Assembly: GCA_000499405.2 (NCBI GenBank) | Contig: HG738140.1 | Coordinates: 682,001-746,000, forward strand | DNA from: Onchocerca volvulus | Lineage: Eukaryota > Nematoda > Chromadorea > Rhabditida > Onchocercidae | Length of the DNA stretch: 64,000 nt | Reading direction: 5' to 3' | In this document: positions 41,395 through 54,900 of the stretch, piece by piece | Layout: the number at the start of each line of letters is the position of its first letter | Numbering within the stretch: position 1 is the first letter of the stretch | Made by a program: the position numbers and the translations under genes | The notes under the pieces: generated by a model | What the model was told of the DNA's origin: nothing | Database searches by the model: none | What the model saw: only the letters and a program-made list of their open reading frames with translations

Positions 41395-44300
41395 TTATGA
41401 TAATATTTGACTTGATGCTTGGCACATTTCGGTGGCGTTACCAAAGATGTAAATATTTTGCTCCATTCCACAGCAATTAATCTTTTCATTATGCAATATT
41501 ACATCAGAATGGGCAATCAAAGGTCGTAGATAGCATGGTGGTGTAAAATGAACTGTTAAAATTTCTTGAACAGCCAAATAGGCACTTACGACTCCAGCCA
41601 ATAATGCAACCACTGGAACAAATATAGGTCATGACCTTATCGGTTAATCATAATCATCATCATATCATCATTTATTTATCATCAAATTATAAAATTGTAT
41701 TATTAATTGGCATCAATTAAGGTCAGTAAATGGAATCATCTGAAATATCAGCACTAATTATTGGTAGAAAAGATGATCTAAAATTTTGAAGAAGAAATTT
41801 ATAAAATTAATCTAAAGATATTTTATTCCATCCTTTTAATTAATATTGCACATTATTTTGCTTGTTTATTTCGGTTTTAATTATTTTTCTGAAATAAAAT
41901 ACAAAGTCAAAAGAGTCATTTATGCATTTGTAAGATTTTATAAAAAAAGAAAATGGAAATCTATTAAAAAGTATTGCTAAAAACTTTTTATAATTTGTCG
42001 AAAAGTACAACATAACAAATTTTTTTTCCGATTGAAATTGTTTGAATTTTCTTAATTCTTTGGATTTTTTGCATACAATTCCTTGATTTTATAAAAAATA
42101 ACATAAAAATTTATATTTTTACTTACCAATAATGAAGCCATTCCACAAAAGCTTTTTTATATCAGTTCTTCGTAATACTCTGCAAAAAAGAAAAAAAAAT
42201 TACGCAAGAATATGAATGAATAAAAATAATTTCTAATTTATCGCTGATTACTCTATTTGATTAAAATAAAATGTAAGAATTTGATGAATTTAAAATTCGA
42301 ATTTATACCGATCGATGATTAATAATGATAATCTTATGAGAAAATAGTTATAATACAGAAAATAGTTCATACTCAGAAAATGTCGGTATTTTGTAATCGC
42401 GGGTTTTTTCATCGATACTCATCGCATTTAAGTATAAATTTGTCAAAGCTGGTAGTACAACACAAGTTGGTGGATTTGTTAATGCACCAACTAAATTCAT
42501 GAATGGTCCAAAATCAGGTATTGTTAAGGCACAAAATAGTATCGCACCAAGTACACCGGAACGTATTAACACACGATGAATTCCGAATGCTGTAAAAAAA
42601 AAAGAAAATAAATTCGAAAAAAAAAACAGTAATACGATAATAATTATAATCTTGAGATATGAAATTAATAGATTAATCAAATTTGTAAGTTAAAAATTGC
42701 TTATTCAACTTTTCATCTAATAACTAACATTTAATTTATAATGATTAACTAATGTTTTGAATATTAAACACAACATAATCACTAATTAATAATAATTCTA
42801 TTAAAATATTTTGCACGAATCTGCTAATATAAATATCATCGGATACATATGCATAGACATAGATGATAATGTTAGCATGATTAGAATCAAATCAGAAAAT
42901 CGAAAAATGAAAAATAATTCGAGCATAAATTTTAATGAAGAAATGAATTTTTAAATGTCAAATAAAATTATCATTACGATACTTTTAATTTACGCCAAAA
43001 ATATGTAAATTAAGTTTTTCGAAATTTTCGAAAATTAAAAAACTAACAATGTGGTGCATTGACGAAATGTTCAGCTTGTTGATTCAATGGATTTACCATA
43101 ATAACTAGAGCCAGAATACAATGAATAGCTATAGCCAAGTTGGCTGCATGCCGGATCCAGGATGTTTGTACGGAATCGATTACGGAACTATGCATGCTAC
43201 TACCGTATGTCAAGTAACCGTAAATCGATAATGGCATATAGAGAATGCTAACAACTGGAAATTTCAAAATATAAAATTACAATGAATTATTTGAAAAAAG
43301 TGAAAGTCAAAAATATTCCTAATAATCACATAATTTCATCTAATTTAACAAAATTAATAAAATTTTGTCAAAATTTTCCATTAAGAGATCAAAATTTTTC
43401 AAATTCAATTATAATTATCCTATTGCTCAATTTTTTTCAAAAAAAATCTGAATGATTGAATGAATAAATGAAGCAAAAAGAGCTATATTAATAAATACCT
43501 GTATTTATTAATTGATTATTTTTACCAAAAAGAAGAAAAAGAGAATCAAAGATTTATCAAACTTACGACAAAAGCCAAGAATGATCGATTTGGAGAAATC
43601 AGTCGGACGGTGCATGTCATGCTGAATGGTTGGAAATACCTGATGACCGCTAAATGCAAACAGGAAAGTACCTAAACTGACCACTGTACCACTAACTGAA
43701 GCTTTAGGATAATGCGCTTCAGATATGCATGCATCGACATCCAGACTGATACCTAATGCAAGCAGTAAAACGGCTACAATTGTACATAGCATTGCGATCA
43801 CAATTGCTAACCTGAAATGAAACGAAAAATATCACTGTCAATGGGATTAAAATTAAAAGTAATAATATATGATATCAGTAATTAATTAATTAATTAAACA
43901 AATCATGACTAATAGATTAGTATAGTACCAGAAATCAGCCGGTGATTTGAGATATGTAAGTGGCATAATAGCAATAGTTGTAACACATATCAAATAGCAA
44001 AGACCAATATTAATTCCAAAAAGTGATGCCAAAAAATGTTGAAAAATTTTAGATGAAAGTAGTATAAATACTACTGATGTGCCAAACATTGTCAAATAGA
44101 CAATACGAGCAGCAACTGTCCTGAAATTACGTAATTTGTATTTTATTGATATTATATTAAGGAATGATGCTGGATGGTAATCATGATAATGCTGATAAAT
44201 TGACAAATAATGGCAATGAATACGAATAATAATGGTGAAAATGCAACCATGGAAAATAATGATAATAATAAAAAAGATGAATAAGATAGGAAATTAAAAA

Positions 44301-45181
44301 GAAATTCTGATTTTTCTAAATAGCATTACTTCATCGTTTTTCCCATGCTTCTCATTGCCATTTCCGGATATGGTTTACGACAATGATTCTGATAAACTGG
44401 CCATCGTTTCTGCATAATGATCCAATTTTGGCCAAGTAAATAAGCCGTATAAGCGAAAAATGTTGTTATTACAATCATGAATATAATACCAACAACAAGT
44501 CCTGCAATAAAAAATTGGAAATTTTTGACTAATTTTCTTTCATTTTTTCTTAGCATTTTTAAATTAAAATTCATTCATAATTGTATATTGTAAAGATTTG
44601 TTCCTTTTAGAATTGAATTAATTAAAAGTTGTTCAAATGAAAACATGATATGAATCGAAATTTAATTTCAAATTATATCATTTGAAACTATATGTTAACC
44701 TAAGCTTATTCAATCTTTTTTTAAATAATCTAATAAGATTATAAAAAAATCATAAAGATTATTCGGTCATTTAATAATACTTAATCTTTTGGTGCTTTCA
44801 TTGCTACATATTGAATTTAGTCAAAATTGACATTCTAAAAAAGGCTCAACAATGCTCCTAAAAAAAAAAAAAAAAAAAAATCTAAAAACGCTTTAAACAT
44901 TTCTCTTCTACTTCTATAACTTCAAAAGAAGTTGGCAAAAAATTTCGATAAAATAATGAAATAATGCAAAACTTTAAAAAAAAAACTGAATTTTGCAAAA
45001 TATCATTATAAAAAAAAATTTTCTCTTTGTTTGTTTATCGTTTTGTTTATCTTCATGGTTTACCTGTCTGAAGGAATGCGACAGGCATTGCCACAATTCC
45101 ACCACCGACCATATCAGCAACGATGAAGAAAGCTGCAACAATCCATCCTAAGCCACGCGGTGAAGGTACACGGATAACCAT
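41395..45181 (-). CDS. Amino-acid transporter, AAAP family (Aa_trans)
   Basis: Multi-pass membrane permease of the amino acid/auxin permease family (SLC32/36/38 relatives), expected to carry neutral amino acids; substrate and membrane are not decidable from sequence. Eight coding exons join in frame: 45181-45064, 44501-44330, 44120-43929, 43811-43567, 43254-43048, 42589-42373, 42179-42127, 41612-41395, for 473 aa. The first helix has the family pattern [20 protein letters not shown]. Later hydrophobic stretches include [55 protein letters not shown], a [20 protein letters not shown] segment typical of the family, and [16 protein letters not shown]. About ten to eleven helices are expected. 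The C-terminal tail is Cys-bearing. An acceptor 27 nt upstream of the ATG suggests trans-splicing. Confidence 0.9.
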
Positions 45182-45209
45182 TTTTATAATTTGATGATAG
45201 TCAAATACT
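45182..45209 (-). promoter_or_regulatory. 5' UTR with splice acceptor, transporter gene
   Basis: Reverse-strand ATTTCAGATTTCAG (AG at 45209-45208), then a short leader and ATG. Two TTTCAG copies stand in tandem, either of which could accept a spliced leader. Confidence 0.5.
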
Positions 45210-45845
45210 GAAATCTGAAATTTGTCAAAATTAAATATTTGTCAATTTTCGGCAAGAAATTCATTTTTCAACATTTTCAATAACGATAATCATAATAAAT
45301 CAATTAGTAAAATCAGATAATGTGAAATTAATTCATAGGCATAATTATCGATGATATTTTAGAAAATATCAAAAAAAAAGCAAATACTTAATCCATATTA
45401 TTCAGAAAATGTACTTATGGACATTTTGTTAATCTTTAAAGAATAATAAAAAATAATGAAAAAATACGAAATAATGAACAAAATACGATAAGTACCAGCT
45501 TCTCCTAACTTCAATAAAGTAATAAAAAAAAAAAAAAAACAAAACAAAATCGTCATTGAATAATATACAAATTATTCGGGAAATTTCGTATATTTCTAAT
45601 AATTTGCGAAAAAAAAACCCCTTCCATTATTGAATATTGAATATTCAGTTTTAAAAATTGAGCAAATAATTTTGATAAAATCTTTTATAACTAACAAAAT
45701 TATAATTTATTCAGTTTTATTTATACATATTCCTTTATTTACATGTTATCCTATTTATCATCTAAATATTTTGATTTCATCCCCAAACTGATTATCAATT
45801 TGATTCTTAACAAACTTTCATTGTAAATAGTTTTATATACTTTTA

Positions 45846-45936
45846 GAAAGTGGTTATAAAAAGGAAGTGGTTATAAAGAAAAAAAGAAACTGGTTATAAA
45901 AATAACTGTTCGGTTAGATAAAAGACTGGTTTTAAA
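45846..45936 (+). repeat. Tandem TGGTTATAAA-type repeats
   Basis: Four units of the form A(A/G)(G/C)TGGTTATAAA or a decayed version, at about 20-30 nt spacing. Confidence 0.75.
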
Positions 45937-46372
45937 TTAAGTAATTTTTCAATTCAAATAACTTTCGAAAACAAAGAATTTTTCGAATCAAATTAAAAAA
46001 GGATGCTCTATTATCGGCCAAATTATTAGGCAATGAATTCATAATAGATTGGTAGAAAAAAGTAATTAGAAAAATTGAAGCGCTGCAAAATATTTTGAAT
46101 TCAAAGATGCCTCAAACATATTAATATGTATATGCATATATTTATAATCTTTCAACCACAGTTATCAGTATTTTTCGTCCTTTTTTTCCGGATGAATTAA
46201 AAAAATGAAAATTTTCGGAAATTTAAAAAAGAGATTAAGCTTTTGCATTTTCATTCTATGAAAACAAACAAAAAAAAAAATTGTCAAATATTGTTAGCGA
46301 ATTGCATTCATCTGAAATGAATTCATTCATATTTAACCGGTTTGTTATAACTTCGATAAAGCAAAGAAAATC

Positions 46373-46398
46373 AAAAAAAAAAAAAAAAAAAAAAAAAA
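46373..46398. repeat. 26-nt A tract
   Basis: Uninterrupted A run, one of several homopolymers in the region (also about 44860-44880 and 38361-38380). Confidence 0.95.
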
Positions 46399-49300
46399 GG
46401 AAGAAAATTTACATGAGAAGGGAAGGGAAATGAAAAAGAGTAGAAACTGATGAATTTTTGTAAGAAATTAGTAAAGGGAAAAGATTTGTAATACTTTCTT
46501 ACATTGTAACAAATATTTTAAGAGAAGGAAAAATATTAATGTGTTCATTTGTTAATTTAATACTTAAATGAAAAATAAAGTAAGGAATAAATATATGGAA
46601 ACAAAAGTGTAAAAATTTCAAAATGTTACAAATGATGAAATTTTAATTCCTTAAAAAATAAACAAATTAAACAAAGGGGAAAAGAAAAAAGAATTCGTCA
46701 AATTAGTCATTGTTTCCTCCCATTAATCGATTTATTATGTAATTTTGATACATAACATTTTCTTAGCATTCAAAATCATAATTAATATTTGATAGAATTT
46801 AATAATTATAAAATGTTTTTTTTTTCTAATGCTAATAATGATGACACATATAAACGAATAAATATTTGAAGAAAAATTCCTATTTCACATTTTACGAATA
46901 AATCTAGCAACAATAAATCAACTGAGCTAAAATCGATTTTTTATTATTTGAAAAATTGCATATTTTTTCCTTTCACCAATCATTATAACGGATCTTATGA
47001 TGCCAATAAATAAGGCTACATCGCTAAATATTTTTATGAAATGAAAATAAACATTTTGCAATTACAAAAATTTAATTTTCCTTTCAAAACAAAAAGAATT
47101 TTTGCAATCTCAAAAAAAAGAAGGGAAAAAGAAAGAAGAAGACTATCATTTTTGCACTTTTCTTTCTTTTTTTAATAAAAAAATTTGCAACAATGAACAA
47201 ATGATTGGGTAAATAGATAAGTGATAAATTTTTTTTTGACTATTATCATTTGATAAAATTAAAAAATATGTAAGGGAAGCAATATGACCGAAAGATTAAT
47301 CATTGATAAAAAATTGGTAAAATAATAGAATAATATATTTAACAAAACAAAGAAATGAATTACAAACGAATGAATAAGTAGAATGGAAAAAAAAAGTGAA
47401 AAACAAGTACCAGCCAAAACAAATAATTTAAATTAATGAATAATTGTAATGATAATGATATCATTTAGTTTTGATCATTTAAATACTAATACGTTTTGAA
47501 AGTTAAGCTTCATGATAAATCGACAAACCAGTTTTGTTTGCTCAGATTAATTCATGATGGTTAGATTTTTTATACAGACAGGAAAAAAAAGAGGAAAAAT
47601 TTGATATTTAATTAAGAAATTTTTATTGTAATGCTCGAACGGAATGATGATATTTTACTTCACATTTACCTAAAAACTATTATAAAACCAAATTTTAATA
47701 TATTTTTAATTATTTTTCCTGAAAATTTACTACAGAAATTTCATACATTGAAGACATAGCCAGTGATCTGAATCAAATAATGCTATTTACACATGCTATC
47801 TAAAATTTCGAAAAATTATACAAAAATCAACAATATTAAGTTTATGAAAATATTTAAAAAAATAAAACGAATTAACGAATTAACTAAAATTCTGCTCATT
47901 GAAAAATTTAACAATGATTGTGAATAAGATAAAAATATTCGGGAATTTGAAGTAAACATGGCGGAATTTCTTTTTTTTGTGACAAACAAATAAATTAAAT
48001 TAAACCATTCATTTCTGATGTTTAAACAATAAATCAAATGAAAAGAGCAAAAATGAATCTCTCTTTCTTTTATTTTTCAAATGCTACCATACAATTCAAA
48101 TATTTTTAGTTGTGACAAAATATGATACAATGAATTTTATTGCTTAAATCAAAAAATTTTTGGTTATGAAATGGAAAAAAAAAGTCAGAAAAGGAAAAAT
48201 ATTACTGTATTTTATTGCTGATAAATTACTGTCTGCTAGAAAAGAAACGGAAGTAAATCTTCAAATTTCTTTTTGCTTTTTGCATTTTCCAATGATTAAA
48301 TTTTATTTGAATTAATTGGATAATGAAAATATTATTTTCAGTTATCTTATGTTCTATCTTGCATCTCATACCAATTATATGTGGATTATAAATTTTCCTA
48401 TTTGAAAAACTTATCAAATTTTGATATTTCTCTCGAGAATTTTACGTTTTTTTTGTTTTTCTCAGGAATTTTGGTAGCAAAAAAAAAAATAGTTCGCGAA
48501 GAAAAATAAATTAAATTCACATATTGTGGAAAAAAATGAGTGTTTTTTTTCTTCTTTTTGTTTAAGTAAATTAATCATTAATCATTAGGATTGATTGACG
48601 CAGTTTTTTATTTTAAATGGAGAAAATCAGAGAGAATAAGTAGTAGCATCAATATTTTGTGTAAAATCTATCGATTAAAACTAACTTTATTTCAAAAAAA
48701 TTGAAATATTCTCCTTGCAAATCTAAATCCTGTTTTTAATTGTCATATCATATCTGAAATATTTGATTTCATATTTTCCCATATGTGAAAAAATTTAAAA
48801 TTGAGATAATATAGAATAGAACTTTTTTCCTCTCCATTTTTATATTTTCTTTAATTTTTAAATATTTCGACTCAGCACTGAAACAAACAATCTATACAAA
48901 TAGCTAATAAATAAAATTTCACCAAAGTTTTATTGCTAAAGAAATCATAATTTTGGAGAGACATTGAATAAAATTAATTGTAAAATTAAAAAAAGATATT
49001 GATTTAAATTAATTTTTATAAGAGAAAAAGAACGACCAACAATTTCTATGGTGTGAAAAGCAGCCTTTTACAAGGAAATATGTTCAGACATTTGAAATAA
49101 ACATTCCTTCTTCTTCTTCATCTTCTGATATTTAAAAATGATGCAAACATTAGAAAATTAAATTTTTACTACATCTATAATTAATTTGTTATTGCATCAA
49201 ACGTTAGCAAAAACCAGTAATGCAAACGTGATATTTCGCTAACACATAATTTTGATATTTCATGCATCAAATTTTATTTGTAACTCGATAAAATTATAAA

Positions 49301-50604
49301 ATTTATTGAAGAATAATATCAAACTAATTATAAGTTCAAAATTATATATAATACATTCGTAAGCTTATTTTTGTATTATTTTCAACAAAAAGGAAAGCAC
49401 TAAATAGTGAATTTTAATTAATTTTTTCCTTTCTATCTCTCGCGACATCATTATCTTTTTTCCTTACATCATATATCATGAAATTTCATCCTTTTATCTA
49501 TTTTCCACTCTTTTATACAAAAAATGAAATAGTTTGCGGAAGAAAAATTTGCAATGTAATTTGTTAAAATGAATTTTTCCCCTTACTCCCCATCTCCACT
49601 ATCAGTTTTCTTGCAAACACGATTGAAACCTGTTTACTTCTCGTCCTTCATCTTCCATCCATCCTTTCTGTTTCACTTCAACATGTTCAGCATCATCATT
49701 GTTTGCAAAAAGTTAATACATTTTACTAATTTTAAATTTGCACATACTTGCTGAAATTATTCTGCAAAAGAAAACTATCTAAAATGACGACAGAAAAAAT
49801 GAAGATTTGAAGTAAAAAAAAAAAATAATATCGATTAAATATGAATACAAAATATATATTAATAAAATAAAAAAAGAAAAAAGTTGGTAAAGTTTGTGAA
49901 GCAAAATTTAAAATTTAATAAATTATTATTCATTTTGATATAAAAAATAATCATCGTTTTTAGTCATACTTAAGAACTTCATATAATTTAATCAATACGA
50001 TAAATGAGAATGATAAAGGCGGATTGCTGATATGAATCAAATAGAAACTGATAAGAAGAAATTAATAACAAGAAGTGAAGCGGAGAAGATGAAGGAAAGT
50101 GACATTGCGAGCAAATGACATCAATTAAATGGAGGGATGTGAAATTTAAATCAGATCAAAATGTAACAAAATAATTTCAATCGATTTAATTGCTCAAACA
50201 TTTATCACATCCACATTGAATGAAAATGATGATTGTCAAACTGTGCAAAAAAGTTTCATATTTTGTTCGAGAAAAATCAAATCGGGATGAATAAAATGCT
50301 TATATTTGAAATGAATTCGAATAGTTATAAAGATTAAAAATTTATAAAATGAAAAATTTTGATAATATATATACATTATAATGATAAAAATTTGACAAGA
50401 TAAAATAAATTACCTTGAAAAATTGTAAGATGCTTTTCGACAACAACAGGCTATTTTAGAGGATGGATTTATTCAATATGGTAAGATATCGATAATATGG
50501 AACAAAGATTATGTGTAAGGATAAAGTTTGCATTATACTTGGATTGGTTCAAATTTCAAAAATTTTCTTCTTGTTTTTTATCGTAATATTATCGTTTATC
50601 GTGC

Positions 50605-50620
50605 AAAAAAAAAAAAAACG

Positions 50621-50655
<35 letters not shown>

Positions 50656-50672
50656 GAAAAAAAAACAAAAAA
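50605..50672. repeat. Interrupted poly-A tract
   Basis: A-rich run broken by two CG dinucleotides and a few C residues. It creates a spurious poly-Lys open frame. No target-site duplication or retroelement body was recognised next to it. Confidence 0.9.
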
Positions 50673-51183
50673 GCCCAAATATTTCATGATTTTTAATTTT
50701 TTGTGATATTAAGCATAAAATTAATTGAAATTCATATGATATTAAATATAAAATTAATCGTTCTCCTTGTTTTCTGTTAGTTTTATTTAAAACTGAAAGG
50801 CATTAATTTTTTCTTCTTCTTTCTTTTTCCTTTGTTTTTACTGCTTTGAATCAAATTTTACCAATATTTTTATCATTATATGAAGATCATATTTAGCAAC
50901 TTCAAGTAAATGATTATAATATTTTTGTGTTAAGTGATATAAACTATATTTTTGATAAAATTTCAAAAAAAGGAAATAAAACAATTTTTTGCGATATTCA
51001 TTTTTCTTTTAAAAGTAAACAAAATAAAAGTTTTTTTTTTTTTTTTTGCATAATTTTCTTCCTTTTCAATTTTTTACGTATGTCCATTCCATTTATTGCT
51101 CATTTTTATAAAAAACAAATTTGCATTCATCCATAAAATCGAAATAGATGAAAAGCATTCTTATTACAGATTACCATATACAA

Positions 51184-51250
51184 CATCATCATCATCATCA
51201 TCGTTGTCGTCATTAACATCATCACCATCATTATCATTGTCATTATCCTT
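51184..51250. repeat. CAT-type trinucleotide microsatellite
   Basis: Pure ATC/CAT units at 51184-51202, then decayed CATCACCATCATTATCATTG. Gives a spurious Ser-rich open frame. Confidence 0.95.
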
Positions 51251-51529
51251 CTATCGTATTCCCATTATTTTGTTTTTTTTTATTCATCATATAAAGTGAC
51301 TATCCGAAAGAAGCCATTAAACTAAATATTGTTATTACTGCCGATGTATATGTATTCTCGAGAAAAAAGTGTGTGAAAAATGGAGGTATATATATATGCT
51401 TAGTCTCGAGGAAAAAAAGAAGTAATGGAAAGAATATATGCAGATTGATAGCTTGAAATAGAAGAAATCAAATGATTCGATTTGTGCAAAGAGACGAGAA
51501 ATTTCCAGAGTTATTCAAATAAATGTTAA

Positions 51530-51590
51530 AGCCAAATAAATAAATAAATAAACAAATAAATAAATAAATAATAAACAAATGAAATAAATT
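51530..51590. repeat. AAAT tetranucleotide microsatellite
   Basis: Repeated TAAA/CAAA units with minor interruptions. Confidence 0.9.
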
Positions 51591-51925
51591 ATTGAATAAA
51601 ACATAAATATATATATATGCAAAACTACTTAATGTGTTATCATTATAATTTGCAGTTTCTATTTTGGGTTTTCCAATTACAAGATTTTCAATTCAATTGC
51701 AAAAATTTCAAGATGGGCTTTAATAACTGGCTAATTAATTTTGATAACGCTTTCGAAATGTTTTTTAACTAACTAAAAATGTCAAAAATTTGTAAATTTG
51801 TGATATTTTTTTTGTTTTAGTTATTATTATTCCTGATTCATCTTTTCATATTTTTCAATTTCAACATCATTTTGATAAAATTTATCTAAACGTCCATGCA
51901 ATTGTATGAAACGATTATAAATGCT

Positions 51926-51989
51926 AAAACAGGAGGAACAATTTAAATGGTAATTTTAAAACAGGAAGAAAAATTTAAATGGTAGTTTT
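51926..51989 (+). repeat. 32-bp tandem duplication
   Basis: Units 51926-51957 and 51958-51989 both begin AAAACAGGA and end TTTAAATGGTA(A/G)TTTT, with about three differences. Confidence 0.85.
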
Positions 51990-54900
51990 TTTCATTTTTC
52001 AAAAAACAAATTCTCTTTCTCATTTTAGAATTGATCTTTTCATTTAAAAAAATTGGAAATAAATGCTGCAAATATAATATTTATGACATGCACTTTTTTA
52101 GGCAACTTCAATTTAATATCAGAAAAACTTGGGAGGTAAACTTATAAAATGTTTGTCATTTGAGTTTAAATAATTTTGAACTTCATGGAAAAAGTTTTCA
52201 TAGGTTTTTTATACCCTCCCGAACCAAAAAAAAAAGAGAGTTAAGAACGAATGATTGCATTTTTTTCAAGATTGTTCTATTAATTTATCAATCATAAGCT
52301 CTGATTAAAACCAATAAATCATTGAAATAACGCTTTGATAATGGTGAAATATTTTAAACATTTATTTTGGGAGATATCTGATTGAATTTGTTCAATTAAA
52401 TAATTGACTATTAGGATTACATTGTGTTGAAATTTATCATCAGCTGTTCACATTGTGAAATTTTATTCATCAACATGTACCGTTGAATACTAAAATTATA
52501 TGTATATATCCTAAATTTCATTTATTAATAGACATTAGATTTGTTAGTATGAATTTGATGCAACTAACGAATATTTCGCAAATTAAATTAAATCTGATCT
52601 AAATTTAAACAAAGTTTGTTTTCTAAAAAACTTTTAAAACTTTGTCTAAAATCTTTAGACAAAAACAACTTGTTTATTAGTGATTTAAATGACATATGTT
52701 ACTCATGAAATTCAACTAAATCGATTTAAAGCATCAATTTCGTGAAGCAATCGTTTTCACAGTATGCTGCTAAAGCACAGCTGCACATTAATGAATCATA
52801 CAATTTGCAAATTCTTTTGTTTCTATTTGAGAAATGTTTACTTTCAAGTTTATTTTATTCTTCCATCTCAATTTTCTGCTACAGCTGTTACCTTCAAAAT
52901 GATAATTGTGATATTGATAACAATCTTTTTTTATCCGATATTTATCCGATTAAATTCAACAATTATCATAAACGAAAAAAAGAAAACTGTAGCGGGATTT
53001 ACAAATTTTTCAGAATTTGCAAAACTATTTATTATATTTTTTATTTCATTAATATTTGACAATATACTTAAATAAATTTGATGATATTTTATCAGATCTC
53101 TTCATCATTTTTTTATTCGAAAAAGAGAAAAGAAAAAGAGGCATTTCGATATCTTTCTAACATCTTTGTAAAAGTTTTAATTTGAATTTTGGCTTTTTTT
53201 GGCTTTTTTTTCTTTACTTTGGTTCTTAATTAATTAAAAGATTACTAAAGAACGAGAGAGTTATTATATTCCTTTATTTCGTATTTTCAAATAGTCTAAT
53301 ACCTTGACTTTCTTTTCTTTTTTTTATTTTTCCTTCAATCATTTTCACTTCTCATAGTCAGCATCGTTTATTATTGTTGAACTGTTTTTTAAAAAACTAA
53401 TATACAAATATGTTTGTTAAGTTATGCATAAAATATTTTTGGAATTTCAAAATATTCAAGGAAAAACAGAAGGAAACAATGGTATAATTTTCGCGTTTTA
53501 TAAATTATTCAGTTAAATTTGATTTTGACTGTTTTGATTACGTAATGATAGAATCAATAAAATAATCAAATAAACAAATATTTGAAGAAAAAAAATCTGT
53601 CAAATTCAATATTTTCTATTTCATTTCCTTAAAATTATAGCTTTTTCTCTTTGTTTTAACTAAAAATGTGCCACAATTAGTAAATTTAAATGTTTAGGGA
53701 CGAAGGTATATATTGTCCTGAAGAGAAATGCTTTAATTTTCATCAATTATTCTAACAAAATTCATTTCAAAAAAAGAAGAGAAAAAAAGAAAAGATAAAT
53801 GAAAAAAGAAGGGTTTATTTGTTTAATGCATTGTTGAAAGTTAAATTTATTAGCATTTCTAACATAGTTTCTTCATAAAATAAGATTTCTACATTTATTT
53901 TCTCATTTTTCTGTATTTAGGCTCCGAATTTTATTTTTTAACACAAAATGTGTACTAATTCATATAAGATATTAAATATAATTTTGATTTTTGTCATAAT
54001 AATAGGTAAAAAAGAACAATTTCTAATTTTGATTTTCCTTTTTTCATTTTTGAACTTCTTCGGCAGGCATGTTTTTTACATTTCAGTTCAACATTTTTTA
54101 CATCTTTAAATAATAAATTTTGTTTTTTTTAGTCCTAACATCTTCTAAATATCATTTAAAAAACATTGGTAAATATTAATAATTATAATAAATATTAATA
54201 ATAATATTGAAAGATTGTTCGAAATAATTTACACAGTTGAATATTTCAAATGTTACTAATAGCATTTTTGAATTGCTTCACTTAAATATTCAATAAATGA
54301 TAATTTTTTCATTATTTTGGTTGGGAACCAGAAAAAAAAAGAATTGCTGCTGAGTTATGCTATACATTTATATGAAGCATGAAACAAATGTTATAATATG
54401 ACTTTTTTTTTTTCAAAAAATTCTAACCAAGCGGTAGATAAGAAGCAAAATCCAATTGCTAACACTATCAATATCATTTTCGAAAAATTCTTCCCTTTCT
54501 CTTTTTTTCCCCTTTCCAATTATTAATCATATTAACACAAATAAAATATTCGATATTCTTTCCCACCATATCCAACATTTTTTTATTGCTGATTAAATAA
54601 TTACTCATTGAATCTTGGCTCTTCTACAAGTAAGTGATATGTGTAAAAGTTTGAGTGAAATACTACATTTCCTTGATTTTAAATGCTTCTGAAAGAGTTT
54701 TCCCACAATTATATCATCAACTTTTTTTTTTTTTATTTTTGCTCATTTTAAATTAGCACTGCGATATGACATTATGTTTCTCTTGAAAGTGCACCAGTTC
54801 TTAACATTATTCTTAGATAATTGATATTTTTAGCACGATTAATTAACATTGTTTCAGATTAAAGTTGAAAAGTTAAAATCATTTGAAAGAAAAAAAAAAG

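Noticed and set aside
50511..50696. Lys-rich open frame
   Set aside because: Translation of an interrupted poly-A tract.
51096..51299. Ser-rich open frame
   Set aside because: Translation of the CAT trinucleotide microsatellite.
52742..53075. Two overlapping hydrophobic frames of about 100 codons
   Set aside because: Hydrophobic composition follows from A/T-rich DNA; no family pattern, no introns, and two frames compete for the same DNA.
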